The notes under the pieces are model-generated. The model was given only the letters and a program-made list of their open reading frames with translations, ran no database searches and was not told the origin of the DNA. From contig JBPCJC010000063.1 of assembly GCA_051005695.1 (NCBI GenBank), positions 8,641-72,640 on the forward strand: a stretch of 64,000 nucleotides of DNA, read 5' to 3'. The stretch's first letter is position 1. Each line of letters begins with the position of its first letter. The stretch comes from JACCTI01 sp051005695. Lineage in GTDB: Bacteria; Verrucomicrobiota; Verrucomicrobiia; Chthoniobacterales; UBA10450. This document shows positions 53,408 through 61,525 of the stretch, piece after piece. The translations under genes were made by a program, and so were the position numbers.

Positions 53408-55417
53408 ATGGCGCGCTTCTCTCTCTCCGATCTCAACGAAGCGCAGCGCGTTGCCGTCACCACCACCGAAGGGCCGCTCCTGATTCTCGCCGGTGCCGGG
53501 ACCGGCAAGACCCGCGTCATCACCATGCGCGTCGCGCACTTGATCGCCTCCGGCGTTGATCCGTCGCACATTCTCGCGGTCACTTTTACGAACAAAGCCG
53601 CCGCGGAAATGCGCGAACGTCTCGCGCGCATGATCGACGGTGCCGCCGCGAAAAAGGTCACCATGTCCACCTTTCACGCGCTCTGTCTGCGGGTTCTGCG
53701 CGCCGGGATCGATCGCCTCGGTTACAAAAATAACTTCAGCATTTACGATGAAGGCGATCAGCTCGGCATGATCAAAAAAATCATCACCCGCACTGCCGCG
53801 CGCGATGAAAAACTCGACCCGAACGCTGCCAAAGCGGCAATCAGCAAAGCGAAAAACAACGGCTGGTCCGCGCCCGAAGACGAGGAGTCGTTAGTCGGGA
53901 CGGTCTTCGCGCGATATAACCGCGAGCTGAAGACCGCCAACGCCGTCGACTTCGACGATCTCCTCCTGCTGACGGTGAAGCTGCTCAACGAACATGCCGA
54001 TGTCCGCCGGCGTTGGCGGGAGAAATTTCGCTACCTGATGATCGACGAATTCCAGGACACCAACCGGCTCCAGCTTGAACTCGTTAGGCTACTGGCCGAC
54101 GAACGTCGCAACGTCGCCGTCGTCGGCGACGACGATCAATCGATCTACGGCTGGCGCGGCGCGGAAGTGGCCAACATTCTCGAATTCGAACAACACTTTC
54201 CGAATCCGACCGTGGTGAAGTTGGAGCAAAATTATCGAAGCACGAACGCCATTCTCGGGACCGCCAATTCCCTGATTCAACACAACCCGCGGCGCCGACC
54301 GAAGCGTCTCTGGAGCGCGCGCGGCGACGGCGAAAAAGTGCGCCTGGTGGAAGCGCCTAACGACCGCGAGGAAGGCCAATTTGTCGCCGAGGAAATCCAG
54401 CGGCGCCATCTCGATGGGGGCGATCCGTGGGAAACGTTCGCGGTCCTTTTTCGGATGAATGCGCAGTCGCGCATTCTCGAGGAAAACCTCCGCCGTTTGC
54501 AGATTCCCTACCGCATCGTCGGCGGCAAGAGCTTCTTCGATCGCCGCGAAGTGAAAGACCTCGTCGCTTATATGAGCGTGCTCGTGAATCCAAACGACGA
54601 CGCCAATCTGCTGCGCATTATCAACACACCTGCGCGCGGCATCAGTGCAGCCACCGTGCTGAATTCGCTGCATTGGAGCGTGCGACACAAAAAGAGTTTG
54701 TGGGCGGCGCTGCAGTCCGGCGAATTAATTGCGACCTTCAGCGCGCGCACCGCAAACAGCATTCGCGCTTTCATCGGCTTGATCAATGACTTCACTGCGA
54801 AAGTGGCCGAACCGCTAACCAATCCATCGTCGCTGGTCGCAAAATTGATCGACGAAGTAGAGTACGCGGCCGAACTTCGGCGCAGTTGCAAATCCGCCGA
54901 TGAAGCAAATGCTCGCGAGAGCAATCTGCAGGACATGCTTCGCGATCTCGCGCATTTCACCCAGCGTTCGAGCAAAGGTTTGCGCGGATTTCTCGATGAG
55001 ATCGTGCTCGATCAGGAACGCGAAGAAGAGAAAGAGGACGACATCGAAAAGAAACGCGGCGTTACTTTGATCACGATGCACGCGGCCAAGGGCCTCGAGT
55101 TCCGGCACGTTTATTTGATCGGGCTCGAGGAAGGTTTGCTCCCGCACGATCGTTCGAAGGCCGAGGCCGGCATCGATGAAGAACGCCGACTGCTTTACGT
55201 CGGGATCACGCGCGCGCGGCGCACCCTGACGATGACGCATTGTCGCGACCGAATGAAGTTCGGCAGCGCGAGCGCTTGCCAGCCCAGCTCCTTCATCAAA
55301 GAACTCGCGCCCGAGTTGATCGAGCGCGTCGACCTGAAAAAGCTTCTGAGCACACCGGTCGCGGAGAGCACCGGGAAAAGTCGCTTCGCGCAGATGCGCG
55401 CGGCGCTCCAGGGTTGA
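53408..55417 (+). CDS. UvrD/Rep/PcrA-family ATP-dependent DNA helicase
   Basis: This 669-aa SF1A helicase has all motifs. The Q-motif is LNEAQRVAV. Walker A is AGAGTGKTR (about residues 29-37). Motif II is MIDEFQDTN, motif III is GDDDQSIYGWRGA, motif IV is LEQNYRST, and motifs V/VI are TMHAAKGLEF and YVGITRARR. It is a 3'-5' translocase for repair and replication restart. The C-terminal tail is short (about 45 residues after motif VI, ending RAALQG), nearer to Rep than to PcrA with its Tudor domain. The gene has four octamer-class sites inside or at its end. Confidence 0.94.
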   Translation: MARFSLSDLNEAQRVAVTTTEGPLLILAGAGTGKTRVITMRVAHLIASGVDPSHILAVTFTNKAAAEMRERLARMIDGAAAKKVTMSTFHALCLRVLRAGIDRLGYKNNFSIYDEGDQLGMIKKIITRTAARDEKLDPNAAKAAISKAKNNGWSAPEDEESLVGTVFARYNRELKTANAVDFDDLLLLTVKLLNEHADVRRRWREKFRYLMIDEFQDTNRLQLELVRLLADERRNVAVVGDDDQSIYGWRGAEVANILEFEQHFPNPTVVKLEQNYRSTNAILGTANSLIQHNPRRRPKRLWSARGDGEKVRLVEAPNDREEGQFVAEEIQRRHLDGGDPWETFAVLFRMNAQSRILEENLRRLQIPYRIVGGKSFFDRREVKDLVAYMSVLVNPNDDANLLRIINTPARGISAATVLNSLHWSVRHKKSLWAALQSGELIATFSARTANSIRAFIGLINDFTAKVAEPLTNPSSLVAKLIDEVEYAAELRRSCKSADEANARESNLQDMLRDLAHFTQRSSKGLRGFLDEIVLDQEREEEKEDDIEKKRGVTLITMHAAKGLEFRHVYLIGLEEGLLPHDRSKAEAGIDEERRLLYVGITRARRTLTMTHCRDRMKFGSASACQPSSFIKELAPELIERVDLKKLLSTPVAESTGKSRFAQMRAALQG

Positions 55418-55421
55418 TTGC

Positions 55422-56366
55422 CTAACGAGCAGAAGCCGAGCCGGTCGGCTCGCGAAAATATGGACGCAGCTGTTCGTATTTTTTCGCGCCAATTCCCTTC
55501 ACCAGTCGCAAATCCTGCACCGTCTTGAACGGCCGCGCGGCCATGATCCGCCCCGCCAGCACTGGCCCGATTCCCTTGACGCCATCGAGTTCGGTCGCGC
55601 TGGCCATGTTCAGATCCAGCCTAACGACACTCGGCGCACTCGTGCCGGGCGGCGGGGCAGAGAAAATATTCAACGGTGCGCCGAGAGAATTCGCCGCCGG
55701 CGCTCGGGCCGCCGCTGACCTCTCCGAATGGAAAAACGCCTCGAACGAATCCGGCCCGCTCCGCGCCGGTTGTCTTGTCAGGCGCGCGGTCATCCGGCCC
55801 GTGGCCGCGCCCCAGCCGCCTACTCTTTCCGAGCGGGCTTCATTTTCCAGCCCTCGTAGCTTTTCCCATTCGCGCTCCGGCGACCTCAGGTTCACCGGCG
55901 TCGCCGCGCTTCCATGCACCCGGGCCATGCCATTCGCGATCAGCAACTCCGCGAGATCGCCCTCGTCCGTTTCGATGAAGGCGTAGAAGCGCTCGTGCTT
56001 GCTCCGCCCGAGCGCGCCTTGCATGCAGGTGCGCACGGTGAAGGGCCGCGACAATTTTTCTTCAGTAAATTTCTTCGCGTAACCGCCAAGTTGCAGCGTC
56101 TGCGCCGTCGTCAGGTGAAAATATTGCGCCTGCTCGCCGACGCGCACCGGGAAGGAATTGTCCGTCTCCGGCGCATCTGCGAAGTAGAGCCGGAAAATGT
56201 ATTCCTGGCCCGCCGCGCGGACATGAAAACTATCGCCGTCGTTGGAATCGTTCGGGATTTCGCGGCACTGCTTGATCACCCGCCATGGTCCGTGCGCCTC
56301 CGCACTCGTTAGGCAAAATAACGCCGCCAGTGCGGCCGCGATCGCCCGGCGCATTGCTTCAGCCAC
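55422..56366 (-). CDS. Secreted nuclease-like (SNase) domain fused to a ComEA-type HhH domain
   Basis: This 314-aa protein has a signal peptide (residues about 1-24, ending SAEAHG). An OB-fold thermonuclease-like domain follows at about 35-180, with NDGDSFHVRAAGQ, FRLYFADAPETD and the Arg/Glu positions of Staphylococcal nuclease partly kept (RTCMQ, ERFYAFIE). A linker is at about 190-240. The last 65 residues hold two helix-hairpin-helix motifs (LDGVKGIGPVLAGRIM and LRLVKGIGAKKYEQL), as in ComEA. It may bind or cut DNA outside the inner membrane. The gene overlaps the PfkB kinase by 8 bp. Its TAG stop is in an octamer. Confidence 0.85.
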   Translation of the reverse strand: MAEAMRRAIAAALAALFCLTSAEAHGPWRVIKQCREIPNDSNDGDSFHVRAAGQEYIFRLYFADAPETDNSFPVRVGEQAQYFHLTTAQTLQLGGYAKKFTEEKLSRPFTVRTCMQGALGRSKHERFYAFIETDEGDLAELLIANGMARVHGSAATPVNLRSPEREWEKLRGLENEARSERVGGWGAATGRMTARLTRQPARSGPDSFEAFFHSERSAAARAPAANSLGAPLNIFSAPPPGTSAPSVVRLDLNMASATELDGVKGIGPVLAGRIMAARPFKTVQDLRLVKGIGAKKYEQLRPYFREPTGSASAR

Positions 56367-57273
56367 CGACCTCGAACTGGCTCATCGCTCGAAAAGCTAG
56401 ATAACGTTCCTCGATCTCAGGTTTCGTTAGGCTGCGCAGCCGTTCGAGGCTAAAGGCCTCCACGTTGAAACTCGCGAGCACGCTGCCGTAAATCATCGCG
56501 CGCCGGAAGGCGGTGAAGTTCAGCTCGCCATCGGTCGCCGCCAGGTACCCGGCCATCCCCCCGGCAAAGGTGTCGCCCGCACCGGTCGGATCGTGGATGT
56601 CTTCCAGCGGATACGCGCCGCAGCTGAAGAATTCGTTTTCGCCGAAAAGGAGCGCGCCGTGTTCGCCCTTCTTGATCGCGACGTAGCGCGGGCCCATCGC
56701 GCGAATGTGCCGGCCGGCCTTGATCAGGCTCGTCTCCTTCGTCATCTCGCGCGCTTCGCTGTCATTCAGGATCAGGAGATCGACGCGCGGCAACAGCGCA
56801 TCGAGATCAGGGCGCGCGATGTTAATCCAGAGATCCATCGTATCCGCGACCACGAAGCGCGGCTTCTCCATTTGATCGAGCACGTGCGACTGCAAGGCGG
56901 GCGCGATGTTGGCCAGCAAAACGAAATCGCTCGTTTTGTAGGAAGCCGGCAGGTCCGGCCGGAAATGCTCGAAGACATTGAGATCCACCGAGCGGGTTTC
57001 GCGGGTGTTCATGTCCCAGGCGTATTCGCCCGACCAACGGAAAGTTTTCCCGGCAACCTTCTGCACGCCTTCGGCATCGATCCCGCGCGATTTCCAGAAA
57101 TCGAATTCCGACGCCGGAAAATCATCACCGACCACGCCGACCAATTTCACCGGCGAAAAGAAACTCGCACCCAAGGCCGCGTAGGAAGCGGAACCGCCAA
57201 GCTGGTCGGCGTGTTCCTCCACCGGAGTCTTGACGGTATCGAGTGCGATGGAGCCGACGATGAGGACAGACAT
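56359..57273 (-). CDS. PfkB/ribokinase-family sugar kinase
   Basis: This 304-aa protein starts MSVLIVGSIALDTVKTP and has GGSASYAALGASFF (sugar-binding lid). Catalytic site and anion hole are DIHDPTGAGDTFAGGMAGYLA (Asp in GAGD as base). The substrate is not clear; adenosine kinase or fructokinase-type relatives are possible. It overlaps the nuclease gene and follows thiE by 3 bp on the same strand, so the three form an operon. Confidence 0.88.
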   Translation of the reverse strand: MSVLIVGSIALDTVKTPVEEHADQLGGSASYAALGASFFSPVKLVGVVGDDFPASEFDFWKSRGIDAEGVQKVAGKTFRWSGEYAWDMNTRETRSVDLNVFEHFRPDLPASYKTSDFVLLANIAPALQSHVLDQMEKPRFVVADTMDLWINIARPDLDALLPRVDLLILNDSEAREMTKETSLIKAGRHIRAMGPRYVAIKKGEHGALLFGENEFFSCGAYPLEDIHDPTGAGDTFAGGMAGYLAATDGELNFTAFRRAMIYGSVLASFNVEAFSLERLRSLTKPEIEERYLAFRAMSQFEVGG

Positions 57274-57276
57274 GAT

Positions 57277-57927
57277 CTAGATTGGACTTTCGATTTGAGG
57301 TTGTTGTTGGAGCAGCGCTTTCGCGGAGCGCGCATACTCTGCGATATCGCGGGCTTGCAGCAACTCCGAGACGATCACCGCCCGCCGCGCACCCGCCGCC
57401 AGGACGGCGGGCAGATTATGCAGCTTGATCCCGCCGATGCAAAAGATCGGCGACGTCACCGCCGCGTGCACCGCCGCGATTTCTTCCAACCCGATCGGCA
57501 CATAATCCGGCTTCGTCGGCGTCGCGAAAAGCGGGCCGAACCCAATGTAATCCGCACCTTCCACCGCGGCCTCCTTCGCCTGTTCGCGGCTATGCGTCGA
57601 TTTGCCGACAAATCCGTAAGGCCCAAGAATCCGGCGCACATCCGCGATCGAAATATCGTCCTGTCCCACATGCACGCCTTCCGCGCCGACGTCACGCGCG
57701 ATCTGCGCGTAATCATTGATGACCAACGGCACCTGCGCCGCCGAAGTCTGGCGGTGCAATTCGCGCGCAAGAGCCGTGATCGCCGACACGCTCTCCCGCT
57801 TAGCGCGCAACTGAATGATATCAACCCCGCCCGCGATCATGGCCCGCGTCACGCGCGAGGCATCTGCCGGTTCCACATAACCAAGATCGAGAATAGCATA
57901 AAGATGGCAGGCACTAAGAGAAGTCAT
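57277..57927 (-). CDS. thiE: Thiamine-phosphate synthase
   Basis: This 216-aa TIM-barrel enzyme joins HMP-PP and thiazole phosphate. Key segments are DIIQLRAKR (pyrophosphate-binding Arg/Lys), VINDYAQIARDVGAEGVHVGQDD (Asp pair for magnesium) and ADYIGFGPLFATPTK. It ends in FCIGGIKLHNLPAVLAAGARRAVIVS. It is the first gene of the operon thiE-pfkB-nuclease. Directly upstream lies the left edge of the cassette array. Confidence 0.93.
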   Translation of the reverse strand: MTSLSACHLYAILDLGYVEPADASRVTRAMIAGGVDIIQLRAKRESVSAITALARELHRQTSAAQVPLVINDYAQIARDVGAEGVHVGQDDISIADVRRILGPYGFVGKSTHSREQAKEAAVEGADYIGFGPLFATPTKPDYVPIGLEEIAAVHAAVTSPIFCIGGIKLHNLPAVLAAGARRAVIVSELLQARDIAEYARSAKALLQQQPQIESPI

Positions 57928-57989
57928 ACGCCAAAGGCTATCTCGAAAATCACGCCTGTCGCCAGAACGCCGCTAGTTTCCTTGGGGGA

Positions 57990-58024
57990 GTAAATCCGTG
58001 ATTGGCTGCATCGCCCGGTTAGAG
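57990..58024 (-). repeat. Left-edge attC half-site (R''-L'')
   Basis: On the minus strand the sequence CTCTAAC is followed by CGGGCGATGCAGCC, the same arm seen in the other sites of this cluster (TCTAACCAGGCGATGCAGC type). No matching L'-R' half is visible in the 60 bp between it and thiE, so the site looks truncated at the edge of the array. Confidence 0.6.
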
Positions 58025-58252
58025 GTCATCTGCGGATATGCAAACGGATCGCACGGAAGCCAGCCAAGCGCTTCCCATCAACAGAAGGATACCTCCCATG
58101 TAGCCTTGCCACGACTCCAGTCGTCTCTGTCCCCTTCGGATAAGAGTGTGATGCAAATCGGCGTCGTCGGCTAGGAACAAACAGTCAAGGCCGAAGAAGC
58201 AACACTGGCCAAAACCCATAACTCTCCTGGCGGACTGCTTGTCGACTCCCAT
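58019..58252 (-). CDS. Cassette F: 77-aa hypothetical membrane-like protein
   Basis: From ATG 58252 (MGVDKQSARR) this is a 77-aa protein whose start lies just after the R' box of the preceding attC-like site. It has a hydrophobic stretch (CCFFGLDCLFLAD) and a C-terminal helix (MGGILLLMGSAWLASV), so one or two membrane passes are possible. Its TAA stop is part of the R'' box GTTAGAG on the + strand. A longer start at 58318 would run into the attC. I do not know the family. Confidence 0.6.
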   Translation of the reverse strand: MGVDKQSARRVMGFGQCCFFGLDCLFLADDADLHHTLIRRGQRRLESWQGYMGGILLLMGSAWLASVRSVCISADDL

Positions 58253-58253
58253 A

Positions 58254-58518
58254 CATCTAAATAGACCCAAGATCAGCGACCGCCGGCGAGAATGGAAGGG
58301 ACTGGCAAGCCCTGACATAGACGGGTAGCCCGAAGGGTGAGCGAGTGCGCGAGCGAATTAATGGAGCGAGCTGGGCAGCCGCGACATAGATGGGCCGGCC
58401 GTGCGGCCGAGGGAGCGGCAGCGAACGAGTCAACGCGTGTGGCTGCGGGTTGAGTGTGGAGTCATGGAAAGCTAGGACGCGGAGCGGCCAGCGGTTGGCT
58501 GCATCGCCTGCTTAGATC
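58254..58518 (-). repeat. Compound attC-like site after the acyltransferase
   Basis: R'' GATCTAAG is at the right and R' TTTAGATG at the left; they pair through TTAGAT. The L arms GCGGTTGGCTG and GCGGTCGCTG match except for the extra T/G base expected in L''. At 265 bp it is too long for one site. Its left 115 bp resembles the left part of the site at 61348, and its right 145 bp resembles the site at 60017. It is probably two sites fused after loss of a cassette. Confidence 0.65.
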
Positions 58519-58521
58519 GTT

Positions 58522-59682
58522 TCATGCGGCGAGGCGGTTGCGAAGCTGCAGGAAAGGTCTCTCGACTGCCAAGAATAGGATGGCTCCGATAACGTAGATG
58601 GCAACCTCGATGAGAAGAAGCGCCAAAACTGATGTAGTGGAGATAGAATAGCGACTACAAAGCTGAATAGTGGCATGAATAATAAGCTTGTGACTAAGGT
58701 AAACACTATAAGCGATGCTCGCGAGAAAAGCCATACCGGGGACTTCGACTCGTGAGAACGGGAGGCGCGGGCTAAGACTGCAAACCAAAAGTGCAGCCAT
58801 CCCGAGCGCGATGAGCGGTAGCTGCCAAACGCAGGTTTGGACGGTAAGAATGTCTCCGTCTCCGAGATAGAGGGCGTAAGCTATCGCGCCTATTGCGGGA
58901 ACCCACAACCAACGAGCAGAGCCGGTGAGTGCTCGCCACCACGAGCCACGAAACTGCTCAACCGCGGCGAGCGCGACTCCGAGGACCAACGGATCAAGGC
59001 GCGTCCAGGTAGGATAGTAAATCCACAGCTGATAGCCGCGGTGCGATACACCGCCCGTATCGCCGGGAAGCTGGTGCGCGAGGTAGCCGCGAAGTAGCAG
59101 TCCTGCAACAACGACAAAACACGGAACAACAACCGCCGCCAGCCGTGAGCGACAGAGCGCAAGAAGAACGAGCGGCAACAGGAGGTAAAACTGATCTTCT
59201 ATGGCGAGCGACCAAGCGTGAGAAAAAGCAGTCCCACCGCGTAGCCCGATGTTCTGAGCTGAGATGAGAAACGTCCACAGCGGCGAAATGCTTGGAAACT
59301 CCCGCAGGGCTGGGAGAGAAAAGTACACGGCTAGAACGACAAGATATGCAGGGAGAATGCGTAGTGCGCGCCGCGCGTAGAACCGCGCGAATCTGATGCG
59401 CCGGCGCGTGCGCAGCTGATTCAATAGCTGTCCGCCAATCAGATAGCCGCTTAGGACAAAAAAGAGATCAACACCGACCCAGCCAAACCGGTGGAGATCG
59501 TATGGGAGCGCGAAACCAAAAATGCCAGTGTGATAGACCACGACGACTATAATGGCTAGTGCGCGCAGCAAATCGAGGCCCGGGCGGCGATTACGATGCT
59601 CAAAGCGCGGGTCGATGCTGTCGGCCGGCCGTGCCACTGTCTCTGCAGGTGTGATGCTTGCGAGTGCGGGAGGGGTTTTCAC
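58522..59682 (-). CDS. Cassette E: acyltransferase 3 (OafA-like) membrane protein
   Basis: This 386-aa protein starts at GTG 59682, touching the upstream R' box. It has about ten helices and the family opening RPGLDLLRALAIIVVVVYHTG with the active-site His, then GVDLFFVLSGYLIGGQLL and the Arg-rich RFYARRALRILPAYL. It transfers acetyl or other acyl groups from the cytoplasm to surface sugars such as O-antigen. There is no fused SGNH domain. As cassette cargo it could alter surface antigens or phage receptors. Confidence 0.88.
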   Translation of the reverse strand: MKTPPALASITPAETVARPADSIDPRFEHRNRRPGLDLLRALAIIVVVVYHTGIFGFALPYDLHRFGWVGVDLFFVLSGYLIGGQLLNQLRTRRRIRFARFYARRALRILPAYLVVLAVYFSLPALREFPSISPLWTFLISAQNIGLRGGTAFSHAWSLAIEDQFYLLLPLVLLALCRSRLAAVVVPCFVVVAGLLLRGYLAHQLPGDTGGVSHRGYQLWIYYPTWTRLDPLVLGVALAAVEQFRGSWWRALTGSARWLWVPAIGAIAYALYLGDGDILTVQTCVWQLPLIALGMAALLVCSLSPRLPFSRVEVPGMAFLASIAYSVYLSHKLIIHATIQLCSRYSISTTSVLALLLIEVAIYVIGAILFLAVERPFLQLRNRLAA

Positions 59683-59683
59683 G

Positions 59684-59791
59684 ATCTACCGAGACCTTAG
59701 ATCAGCGACCGCGCGAGCGAGAAATGACGTTCGCAGGCTCTCAAAACTATACATAAAAACGGTCGCGGTTCGCTGCATTGCCTGGTTAGAC
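59684..59791 (-). repeat. attC-like site after cassette D
   Basis: This 108-bp site has R'' GTCTAAC and an R' variant GGTAGAT (minus strand). Arms read GCGGTTCGCTG (complement of L'') and GCGGTCGCTG (L'), identical apart from one extra T, the extrahelical base of attC sites. The middle is a loop of about 50 bp without strong pairing. Confidence 0.75.
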
Positions 59792-59795
59792 CGCT

Positions 59796-60011
59796 TCATC
59801 GGATGGTCCCAGAAAACTTCTTGAAGTCGTCCAGTGGCATCACGAAGAAATGCTCGACAATGTCATGGAGCTTCGGCAGACCCTCGATAGTAATCTCCCT
59901 CTGGTAAACGCTCCAAAGTCTACCCGGCGTCTCCAGCTTCACTCGGAACTTCGTATCTGTCTCCATCGCAATCTCGATGAATTTCTTCTCATCGAGGCTA
60001 AATCCAAACAT
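59796..60011 (-). CDS. Cassette D: 71-aa hypothetical protein
   Basis: From ATG 60011 (MFGFSLDEKKFIEIAMET) this is a 71-aa protein, probably one alpha/beta domain, with no membrane segment. The start lies 6 bp after the upstream R' box and the stop just before R''. It is typical of short unassigned integron-cassette ORFs. The longer frame to 60110 would cross the attC. I do not recognise the family. Confidence 0.6.
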   Translation of the reverse strand: MFGFSLDEKKFIEIAMETDTKFRVKLETPGRLWSVYQREITIEGLPKLHDIVEHFFVMPLDDFKKFSGTIR

Positions 60012-60016
60012 CAGCC

Positions 60017-60162
60017 GGGCAACCGCGACATGGGCGGACAGGCCGTAAGGCCGAGGGAGCGGGAGCGAAGGAGTCAACGCGCGTCGCTGCCGGTGAGAGG
60101 TGGAAGTCATGGAAAGCGGGAACGCAGCGCGGCCAGTCGCTCACTGCATCGCCTGGCTAGGC
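60017..60162 (-). repeat. attC-like site after the GNAT cassette
   Basis: R'' is GCCTAGC followed by CAGGCGATGCAG. The R' end is degenerate (GTTGCCC). A 30-bp palindromic core with GGCCGTAAGGCC lies inside. Its sequence is about as long as a large attC (146 bp) and is closely repeated at 58375-58518. Pairing of the outer arms is weaker than in the other sites. Confidence 0.6.
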
Positions 60163-60166
60163 CAAT

Positions 60167-60626
60167 TCATTCATTTGCTTGCTCGAGATCCAGGCGAAGA
60201 ATGTATTCGTCCGTGTCTTTGCCTCTGCCATTGGCGAAATCTTTGTTTTTTCCGATGATTTTAAAACCGCATTTCTGTAGCACTCTTATCGACCCGATGT
60301 TGTCCGTTGCGGCCCTGGCGAAAAGCGGCCGAGCTACCACGAGGAGAAGGATCCGATTGAGCGCTTTCAGTCGCTAATCCTCTTCCCCAGAACTCCGTGC
60401 ACGCGATGTGACCAGTGACTTGTCCCTCTGCCACGATCGTCCTCTGAATGATTTGTGACGAACGCAAAATTTTATCCCAATGGGCGTCGAAAGCCGCGTT
60501 GTCCTTTGGGTCCTTACAGACGAATGCTGCCATCCTAATCGCTTCCGGGTCGAGTTGCTGCTCGTAGAAAGGTTCGAGATCGGAAGACTCGACTTCCCTA
60601 ATCGTGAGGCTCTCAATTCTACTCAT
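60167..60626 (-). pseudogene. Cassette C: GNAT acetyltransferase broken by a single-base frameshift
   Basis: The 5' part (60626 to about 60365) gives MSRIESLTIREVESSDLEPF and the GNAT core up to FWGRGLATE. The frame then breaks. Removing one A from the AAA at about 60365 restores ALNRILLLVVARPLFARAATDN, then SIRVLQKCGFKIIGKNKDF and an end at a TGA (60167). That is a normal GNAT C-terminus with the Asn/Ser and CGF motif. It would have been a 150-aa acetyltransferase. The break could be real decay of an idle cassette or a sequencing error. Confidence 0.75.
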
Positions 60627-60634
60627 TGCTTTTG

Positions 60635-60739
60635 GCCTAACGAGACCCTAGCTAAGCGACGAAGGCTGGCGAAGTCAAGCGTGGGAACTCGGAAGAGACG
60701 CCATCGCCAGACTCCGTTCGCGGGAGCGCGTTGCTAGGC
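60635..60739 (-). repeat. attC-like site after the CDF cassette
   Basis: This 105-bp site has R'' GCCTAGC and R' GTTAGGC. The complement of L'' reads CGCCAGACTCCGTTCGC and L' reads CGCCAGCCTTCGTCGC. They pair over 15 bases with one extra T, the expected unpaired base. The R' box is preceded by CTC, giving exactly CTCGTTAGGC, the dispersed host motif. Confidence 0.8.
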
Positions 60740-61336
60740 CTTGATGTCCGCGGACGCATCGGCCCGTTCCTTCCGTGCCGCGGAATAGACCTCGCGGGCC
60801 GCGTCGAGGTTCAGAAGGAAGATGCCCAGCCCCACAGTAAAATCGGGCCACGGCGAAGTCGTGGCAAAGGTCAATAACCCTGCCGCGATGATGGCGATAT
60901 TGGCCAAGGCATCATTGCGCGCGGAAAGGAAGGCGGCCCGGGTGAGGCTGCCGCTGTGCGACCGGAACCGCGCCAGGGTGAAAGCGCAAAAGAGATTGAC
61001 GCAAAGCGCGCCGAACCCGGTCACCGATAAGAGCGTGGCATCTGGCGGGACCGGATGGGCGAACTTCTGCCACGCGGCGGCGATGGTGAAGATGCCGGGC
61101 ACAAGCAGAATGCCCGCCAACCCCATCCCGACGAGTGCGCGACGAGGAGCACTCCACCCAAGCGCCACAAGAATCAGCGCAGTGATCGCGGTGTCCTCCA
61201 GGAAATCAATGGAGTCGGCAAACAGCGACACCGAGCCGATGTGCTGGGCCACGGCGAACTCCGCGCCAAAATACGCAATGTTGAGCAGCGCCACGAGTCT
61301 TACCGCGCGGCGCAAAGCTGGATCGGGATCGCTCAT
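60734..61336 (-). CDS. Cassette B: short cation-diffusion-facilitator-like transporter
   Basis: From ATG 61336 (MSDPDPALRRAVRLVALLN) this is a 200-aa membrane protein with six helices. SVSLFADSIDFLEDTAITALI is the CDF metal-binding helix, and a second such helix has SARNDALANIAIIAAG (HxxxD-like Asn/Asp). It ends soon after the last helix, so it lacks the C-terminal cytoplasmic domain of most CDF proteins. It may efflux Zn, Co or another metal. The start lies 11 bp after the upstream R' box; the ATG at 61402 would lie inside the attC. Confidence 0.75.
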   Translation of the reverse strand: MSDPDPALRRAVRLVALLNIAYFGAEFAVAQHIGSVSLFADSIDFLEDTAITALILVALGWSAPRRALVGMGLAGILLVPGIFTIAAAWQKFAHPVPPDATLLSVTGFGALCVNLFCAFTLARFRSHSGSLTRAAFLSARNDALANIAIIAAGLLTFATTSPWPDFTVGLGIFLLNLDAAREVYSAARKERADASADIKA

Positions 61337-61347
61337 GGCGAGGAGGG

Positions 61348-61525
61348 GCCTAACGAGACACAAGATCAGCGACCGCGCGAATGGAATGGACTGGCAAGCC
61401 ATGACATAGACGGGAAGCCCGAAAGGGTGAGCGAATGCGGGAGCGAATCAATTAGAAGTGACGTTTGTAATCTCTCAAAGCTAGGCATACCGACGGTCCG
61501 CGGTTCGCTGCCTCGCCTGGTTAGA
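61348..61525 (-). repeat. attC-like site after the HAD cassette
   Basis: R'' GTCTAAC overlaps the HAD stop codon and R' is GTTAGGC. The complement of L'' is GGTTCGCTG and L' is GGTCGCTG, again with one extra T. The 178-bp length is long for attC. A 100-bp inner part is shared with 58262-58370. The R' box with its left flank reads CTCGTTAGGC. Confidence 0.75.
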
